From: Euryarchaeota archaeon UBA439
GTDB taxonomy: Archaea; Thermoplasmatota; Poseidoniia; Poseidoniales; Thalassarchaeaceae
Length of the DNA: 26,776 bases
Assembly (NCBI GenBank): GCA_002497245.1
Contig: DANB01000002.1
Location: 40,468 to 67,243 of the forward strand
Direction: 5' to 3'
In this document: positions 22,680 through 26,776 of the stretch, one piece after another
Numbering within the stretch: the stretch's first letter is position 1
Layout: every line of letters starts with the position of its first letter
Made by a program: the position numbers and the translations under genes
The notes under the pieces: model-generated
What the model saw: the letters and a program-made list of their open reading frames with translations, nothing else
Databases searched by the model: none
What the model was told of the DNA's origin: nothing

Positions 22680-24444
22680 TTCCTACCTCTCCTGTTTGAA
22701 CTGCCCATAATCTAGAATAAATGCCGTTATTCATTATTAATTCATCATGATTTCCTTCTTCAGAGATTGATCCTGAATCCAATACAATTACTCTATCTGC
22801 ATTTCTTATTGTAGATAATCTATGAGCAATGATTAATGTTGTTCTATCAACAGATATTTTTTCAATTGAACGCTGTAAAGCCGCTTCAGTTTCGTTATCG
22901 ACATTACTAGTAGCTTCGTCAAGTATGAGAATAGGGGCATCCTTCAGTACCGCTCTAGCAATCGCTAACCTCTGTCTTTGTCCACCTGAAAGTTTATGCC
23001 CGTCTTCTCCAATATTAGTATCCATACCTTCAGGTAACTCTGAGATGAAAACTGATGCTTCAGCAATTCTAGCAGCATTTAGAATCTCGTCCTCGGTACA
23101 ATTAGGTTTCCCATAAGCAATATTCTCTCTTACAGTGCCTGGGAAAAGTGTTGTATTTTGAGAAACTAAAGCGATTGAGCCTCTCAATGAGCTCAACTTC
23201 AGACTTTTAATGTCCTTATTATCAATCTCTATTTCCCCCGATAATGGGTCATGAAATCTCATTAATAGACGAATTAGAGTTGTCTTTCCTGATCCTGTTG
23301 AGCCAACTAATCCAATAGTTTGGCCTGATTCAATATTGAACGTTATATCATCAAGTACTGATTCTCGTCCAGGATAGGTGAATTTAATATTATTAAATCC
23401 AATATTACCTTGGATATTTTCTAATTCATCATTACCTTCAACAATACCTATCTCGGTATCTACTAAATCTAAAACACGAGTTGTTGATGCCATTGCTCTT
23501 TGATATAAATCAAAAGTTTGCCCTAATCTAGTTAAGGGCCAAAGGAGTCTCTGTGTAATGAATACGATAATTGCATATGCACCTACATCAAGTTCGCCAT
23601 CTAATGCCATCCAACCACCTACAAGCATATTTGCAGTGAATGCAAATAAAATTGCCATCCTAATCAAAGGAACAAACGAGGCCGATAGCCGAATTGCATC
23701 TCTGTTAGCATTTCTATATGATTGAGATGCTGAATTGACTCTATCTGATTCTCTGTCTTCTGCAGTAAACGACTTGATAGTAGTAATTCCCTGGAGATTG
23801 TTATTCAACAAAGAATTTAATTCACCTACTTCCTCTCTTACCTTCTTGTATCGGACTCCTATCCTTCTTTGGAAAATAAATGAGCCAATTACAATGATTG
23901 GTACAGGTATTACTGCTAATAATGCAACTTCGGGGGCTAAAATGAACATTATGCTACCAACTACTGTAATTGTGGTTGCAAGTTGTAATAGATCGTTAGC
24001 TCCTTGATCGAGAAACCTTTCAAGTTGATTAACATCATCATTTAGTATAGACATCAAGCCACCTGTTGATTGTTCAGAAAACCATTGCATTTCCAAATTC
24101 TGTATATGATTATAAGTGTCAATTCTTAATTCATGTTGCGCTGTTTGTGCAAGATTCCTCCATAAAATCCCCCACCAGTACTCGAATAAAGATTCTAATA
24201 CCCAAATTACTACAGTTATACCAACTAAAATCAGAAACTGATCATTAGGATCAGGATAACCATAATCGGCCAAGAATGATTCTTCACGTTGTACTACTAC
24301 ATCAATCGCCATACCAATAAGTATTGGAGGTGCTAAATCCCAAAATTTGTTTAATATTGAACATAGAGATGCCAATAAAACAGTAAATTGATGATGTTTG
24401 AGATGTGATAATAGGCGCCTCAGAGGATGTCGCCTTTCACTCAT
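22672..24444 (-). CDS. ABC exporter half-transporter (MsbA/BmrA type)
   Basis: A 590-residue fusion of a membrane domain (about 1-320, six helices) and an ATPase domain. Motifs are Walker A GSTGSGKT (381-388), Q-loop LVSQN (426-430), signature LSGGQ (485-489), Walker B ILILDE (505-510) and H-loop His541 in IIAHRLST. The coupling region LLNNNLQGITTIKSFTAED (about 212-230) is typical of type IV exporters such as MsbA, Sav1866 and multidrug pumps. It probably acts as a homodimer that exports lipids or hydrophobic compounds; substrate unknown. A weak AGTAGGT ribosome-binding sequence abuts the ATG at 24444. The PaaI-type gene overlaps its end, and a lipoprotein gene lies 51 nt upstream on the same strand. 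Confidence 0.94.
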   Translation of the reverse strand: MSERRHPLRRLLSHLKHHQFTVLLASLCSILNKFWDLAPPILIGMAIDVVVQREESFLADYGYPDPNDQFLILVGITVVIWVLESLFEYWWGILWRNLAQTAQHELRIDTYNHIQNLEMQWFSEQSTGGLMSILNDDVNQLERFLDQGANDLLQLATTITVVGSIMFILAPEVALLAVIPVPIIVIGSFIFQRRIGVRYKKVREEVGELNSLLNNNLQGITTIKSFTAEDRESDRVNSASQSYRNANRDAIRLSASFVPLIRMAILFAFTANMLVGGWMALDGELDVGAYAIIVFITQRLLWPLTRLGQTFDLYQRAMASTTRVLDLVDTEIGIVEGNDELENIQGNIGFNNIKFTYPGRESVLDDITFNIESGQTIGLVGSTGSGKTTLIRLLMRFHDPLSGEIEIDNKDIKSLKLSSLRGSIALVSQNTTLFPGTVRENIAYGKPNCTEDEILNAARIAEASVFISELPEGMDTNIGEDGHKLSGGQRQRLAIARAVLKDAPILILDEATSNVDNETEAALQRSIEKISVDRTTLIIAHRLSTIRNADRVIVLDSGSISEEGNHDELIMNNGIYSRLWAVQTGEVGNE

Positions 24445-24495
24445 ACCTACTCGTTAATTACATGAGGTTTGAATGTGCCCCTGTAGATATTTAGA

Positions 24496-25575
24496 TTACA
24501 ACAAATCATCAGTCCACTTATTTGCCCATATATCAAATACAGAAATAGTAACATCGATTGTTGAATTTGTCCTTATGTTGTAAAAGTCACCACCCGAAAC
24601 TAAGTCATCTAAATCTACATCCATCCAATAGAATTCCCACCAAGTTCCATCGTCTAATGAGACATTAGTAAATACATCGCCAAAATTCATCTGCGATAAA
24701 GATTCAGAGTCATTTAGAGAGCCTACTCTAGCATGGAACTCAAGTTCTGATGGTTCTACTTCAGAAATACCTTCACTTATTGTACTACTCCAAATCTTAA
24801 TCTCGTCATATAAAATAGAATTATTCTCAGGAATAAATTGCACGGCAGTTCTCGGTAGATTCTCTTGCAGATATATTGAAGCAGAGTCACCAGTTTCTAC
24901 AGATAAAGAAAAATCTGAGCCCTGTCCGTCATAAATTTCGATTCCAACAATCATTGGCGGAGCCCCTATCAATTCAAGAATAATTGTGTGGGTACCATTT
25001 GTCCCTGTTGCTACTTGCTGTAATGACAACAAATCCCCAGTTATCTGCCATTCAATATCATCAAATGCCGTTGAGTCAAAACTGAAAGGGGGCCAAAGAC
25101 CATCTGGGTCTTCAGAAGCAAGTCTTGCAATCTCATAAAATGGGTCCTCATATTCAGGCAATGCATCACGCCCTTCAAACCAGACATTTCCAACTCTAAC
25201 GTTTGTAATTCCTGAACCTTCGATAACTTCGGTATCCACTGCGGCGTTGCCAATATTATATCTCAGAGCTATAGAACTGAGATTAGCAGATTCATCTTTA
25301 CCAACACTCCAATCTATTGAAACAACTTCATTTTGGATTTCAATCTTAGAAGAGGTTTCTATCCTAAGTTTATCGAAGTCATCAGCTAACTTAAGGACAT
25401 TAAATGAATCAGGGAGAGATAAAATTGCATTCAAAGATTCAGAAGATAGAGGAAAACAGTCATCTTCAGGGCACTCAGTAAGAGGCACTTCTAAGCAACC
25501 TGAAAGACTGCATGAAACTAAAATTAATCCAACTAATAGTGTCCTCACGAATAAGTCGGGAAGTTTATCAGTCAA
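24496..25575 (-). CDS. Putative extracytoplasmic lipoprotein
   Basis: A 359-residue secreted protein. Residues about 11-26 form a hydrophobic signal segment ending in LSGC (lipobox, Cys27), so the mature protein should be lipid-anchored and face outward. The rest is acidic and rich in Ser, Asn, Asp and beta strands (for example EVVSIDWSVGKD, TIDVTISVFDIW), with three short Cys residues near the anchor (Cys27, CPEDDC). I recognise no domain. The start would be TTG at 25575, with a TATA-like box about 23-25 nt upstream; a GTG at 25548 gives a shorter, more typical signal peptide (RTLLVGLILVSCSLSGC). It lies upstream of the ABC exporter on the same strand, but cooperation with it is only positional. 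Confidence 0.72.
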   Translation of the reverse strand: MTDKLPDLFVRTLLVGLILVSCSLSGCLEVPLTECPEDDCFPLSSESLNAILSLPDSFNVLKLADDFDKLRIETSSKIEIQNEVVSIDWSVGKDESANLSSIALRYNIGNAAVDTEVIEGSGITNVRVGNVWFEGRDALPEYEDPFYEIARLASEDPDGLWPPFSFDSTAFDDIEWQITGDLLSLQQVATGTNGTHTIILELIGAPPMIVGIEIYDGQGSDFSLSVETGDSASIYLQENLPRTAVQFIPENNSILYDEIKIWSSTISEGISEVEPSELEFHARVGSLNDSESLSQMNFGDVFTNVSLDDGTWWEFYWMDVDLDDLVSGGDFYNIRTNSTIDVTISVFDIWANKWTDDLL

Positions 25576-25593
25576 GAGATTATTGAATCTTTG

Positions 25594-25603
25594 ATATTAA
25601 AAT
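25594..25603. promoter_or_regulatory. Central TATA-like box between lipoprotein and NAD kinase genes
   Basis: ATATTAAAAT (minus strand ATTTTAATAT) sits near the middle of the 55-bp spacer between the starts at 25575 (minus) and 25631 (plus). It is roughly 23-25 nt from the former and 32 nt from the latter. It could drive both genes, like the box at 14292-14300. Spacing is the only evidence. Confidence 0.4.
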
Positions 25604-25630
25604 TCTCGATTACAGCAGCGTTGTTGCTAT

Positions 25631-26566
25631 ATGCAATGCCTACTGAGAGGTAATCGAGAAGGGGGCGTTAGGGTGTCACAGAATATTCTAGTCGTGTATA
25701 AGAAAAACTTCGAAGACGTCCATGATGAAGCATTGGAGATTGTAAAAAATACTCTAAATGAGATAAGTAATAATATTAACATTGAGGTGAACTACTCAGC
25801 AAGAGAGAAGGTCCGCCGAGAAGATTTTATTGGACGCGATTTAGTTGTAGTCTTGGGTGGAGATGGCACTCTAACATCAATCGCCCATTCAGTAGATGAG
25901 AAAACACCCGTAATGGGTGTAAATAGTCATCCAAGAGAAATAGATAACGATGGTTCGTACGGATTCTATATGGGAAGCGATCCTGTTAATTTTGGAGAAG
26001 ATATTCTAAAGGCTCTTTCTAATGAGGCAATTGTTAACATATTACCAAGACTACAGGCAGAAATATCCACAACTAGTGGAAATGTAATTCGCTCAGATCC
26101 AGCATTAAATGACTTATTACTTGCAAATACTCATCAATATCAACCATCAAAGTACAAACTGCAAAGAAAAGAAGACGGGAAAAACTCAGAAATTAATTGT
26201 GTTCAATATTCATCTGGATGTTTATTTTCAACATTCTTGGGTCAAGGAGCTTGGTATAGGCACATCAATAATATTGAAGGAACTACTTTTCCTATAAATG
26301 AAATAGATAATCATTATCTATTTGTTTCGAGAGATCTACCTCGAAACGATAGGAGAGACGATGGGACATATTGGGCATGGACAAAGCAACCTACTATTTT
26401 CACTAGTGACATGCATAGAGGATATGTTGTAGCAGATGGATGGGATGAAACACATTTTACACGTGGTGCGACTATCTCAGTAAGTCTAAATGGACCTACT
26501 CTAAAATTACTAACTTTTAGAAATACAATTTATGATCGTGTTTCTTATTGGATTAAAACCGATTAA
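25631..26566 (+). CDS. NAD kinase-like protein (NADK2-type)
   Basis: A 311-residue protein of the diacylglycerol/NAD kinase fold. The hallmark GGDGT is at residues 76-80 in LVVVLGGDGTLTSIAHS, followed by VMGVNSHP (94-101) in place of the usual G-I-N-x-G-x-L-G-F. The conserved Asn-acidic pair is ALND (158-161), and YSSGCLFSTFLGQGAW (193-208) stands where ordinary NAD kinases have the GSTAY loop. These variants recall the NADK2/mitochondrial branch more than the standard archaeal PpnK, so NAD phosphorylation is likely but not certain. ATG 25631 fits the symmetric promoter spacer. A GTG at 25673, preceded by GGGGG, would start directly at the first beta strand (SQNILVVYKK). The stop overlaps the convergent ABC gene by 4 nt. 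Confidence 0.82.
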   Translation: MQCLLRGNREGGVRVSQNILVVYKKNFEDVHDEALEIVKNTLNEISNNINIEVNYSAREKVRREDFIGRDLVVVLGGDGTLTSIAHSVDEKTPVMGVNSHPREIDNDGSYGFYMGSDPVNFGEDILKALSNEAIVNILPRLQAEISTTSGNVIRSDPALNDLLLANTHQYQPSKYKLQRKEDGKNSEINCVQYSSGCLFSTFLGQGAWYRHINNIEGTTFPINEIDNHYLFVSRDLPRNDRRDDGTYWAWTKQPTIFTSDMHRGYVVADGWDETHFTRGATISVSLNGPTLKLLTFRNTIYDRVSYWIKTD

Positions 26567-26776
26567 AGTATCTGTTCAAGGAATAATTTTGTCCTTTCAT
26601 GCTCAGGATTATCAAAGAATACATCTGGAGTGTTCTCTTCAATTAACATGCCTTCATCGAATAGAATTACTCTGTCAGCAACTTCCTTAGCGAATCCCAT
26701 CTCGTGAGTCACTACAATCATAGTAACATCTTCTCTTGCTAAATCAATCATTACATCTAGAACTTCTTTAATCATT
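26563..26776 (-). CDS. Polar amino acid ABC transporter ATPase, C-terminal fragment
   Basis: Only the last 70 or so codons are in the window; the gene continues beyond 26776. The visible part reads EVLDVMIDLAREDVTMIVVTHEMGFAKEVADRV, with the H-loop His in VVTHEM, and ends PDVFFDNPEHERTKLFLEQIL. The VTHEMGFA...ADRV and NP.HERTK.FL patterns are diagnostic of the GlnQ/HisP/ArtP group that energises polar amino acid uptake. The Walker A, signature and Walker B motifs lie outside. The Met at the extreme edge (26775) is an internal residue rather than a start, since the helix it begins normally follows the D-loop. The stop TAA overlaps the stop of the NAD kinase-like gene (TTAA at 26563-26566). Confidence 0.9.
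   Translation of the reverse strand, partial: MIKEVLDVMIDLAREDVTMIVVTHEMGFAKEVADRVILFDEGMLIEENTPDVFFDNPEHERTKLFLEQIL

Noticed and set aside
25247..25594. Plus-strand open frame of 115 codons opposite the lipoprotein
   Set aside because: No recognisable motif; the minus strand encodes a signal peptide with lipobox and an open frame three times longer.
25611..25629. Short imperfect repeat AGCAGCGTTGTTGCT before the NAD kinase-like gene
   Set aside because: Only about four to five base pairs can form; too weak to call a regulatory hairpin.
26563..26775. Complete 70-residue protein starting at the Met at 26775
   Set aside because: The sequence is the C-terminal part of a GlnQ-type ATPase; the Met is internal and the gene continues past the window.
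1..26776. tRNA, rRNA, CRISPR arrays, insertion sequences or integrase/attachment sites
   Set aside because: I looked through all intergenic regions and saw no cloverleaf-like segment, regularly spaced repeat or transposase-like protein; all gaps are about 120 nt or shorter.

Overview
The window is compact, AT-rich archaeal DNA. Archaeal information-processing proteins recur on both strands: a Nog1 GTPase, translation initiation factor aIF2-beta, class I lysyl-tRNA synthetase, the tRNA C56 2'-O-methyltransferase Trm56 and the HTH-PRTase regulator GfcR. Beside them sit bacterial-style metabolic and membrane genes: dihydropteroate synthase, pterin carbinolamine dehydratase, flotillin/NfeD, YeiH, TauE/SafE, a thiolase and an ABC exporter. 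That mixture, the low GC and the very short spacers suggest a planktonic Euryarchaeota/Thermoplasmatota genome of the Marine Group II (Poseidoniales) kind. The group is inferred from gene content and style, not from a database search.

Layout. Positions 1-457 (minus) hold the N-terminal part of nog1. Divergent from it, 575-2980 (plus) is a tight four-gene run: an unknown small protein, phhB, a nitroreductase and a zinc-free MDR oxidoreductase. Then come aIF2-beta (minus), dut, gfcR and lysS (plus). A minus-strand block follows: carA-carB and an HhH-MutS-like ATPase whose 3' end overlaps lysS. Further minus-strand genes are a four-TM protein and trm56. Positions 14324-18152 (plus) carry folP, a TraB-family protein, yeiH and a TauE/SafE exporter. 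Positions 18149-22182 (minus) carry a thiolase and a flotillin island (flotillin, an NfeD-like protein and two small membrane proteins). Positions 22242-25575 (minus) carry a hotdog thioesterase, an ABC exporter and a lipoprotein. The window ends with an NADK2-like kinase (plus) and the 3' end of a polar amino acid ABC ATPase (minus).

How the genes work together. carAB and dut serve pyrimidine nucleotide metabolism. nog1, aIF2-beta, lysS and trm56 serve ribosome assembly and translation. phhB and folP both concern pterin/folate chemistry but lie about 13 kb apart. yeiH and tauE are two unrelated families both linked to export of sulfur oxyanions. The flotillin island looks like a membrane-microdomain unit.

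Control signals. Several genes lack a Shine-Dalgarno sequence but have an AT-rich, TATA-like box about 23-28 nt before the start codon, suggesting leaderless transcripts. Others, notably carB, gfcR, lysS and tauE, have clear Shine-Dalgarno sequences. In two divergent gene pairs the start codons are separated by exactly 55 bp with one central TATA-like box. I saw no tRNA, rRNA, CRISPR array, insertion sequence or integrase, and no gene-free stretch longer than about 120 bases. There is no clear novel defence or mobile system. The least explained parts are the small protein at 575, the flotillin island and the HhH-MutS-like ATPase.
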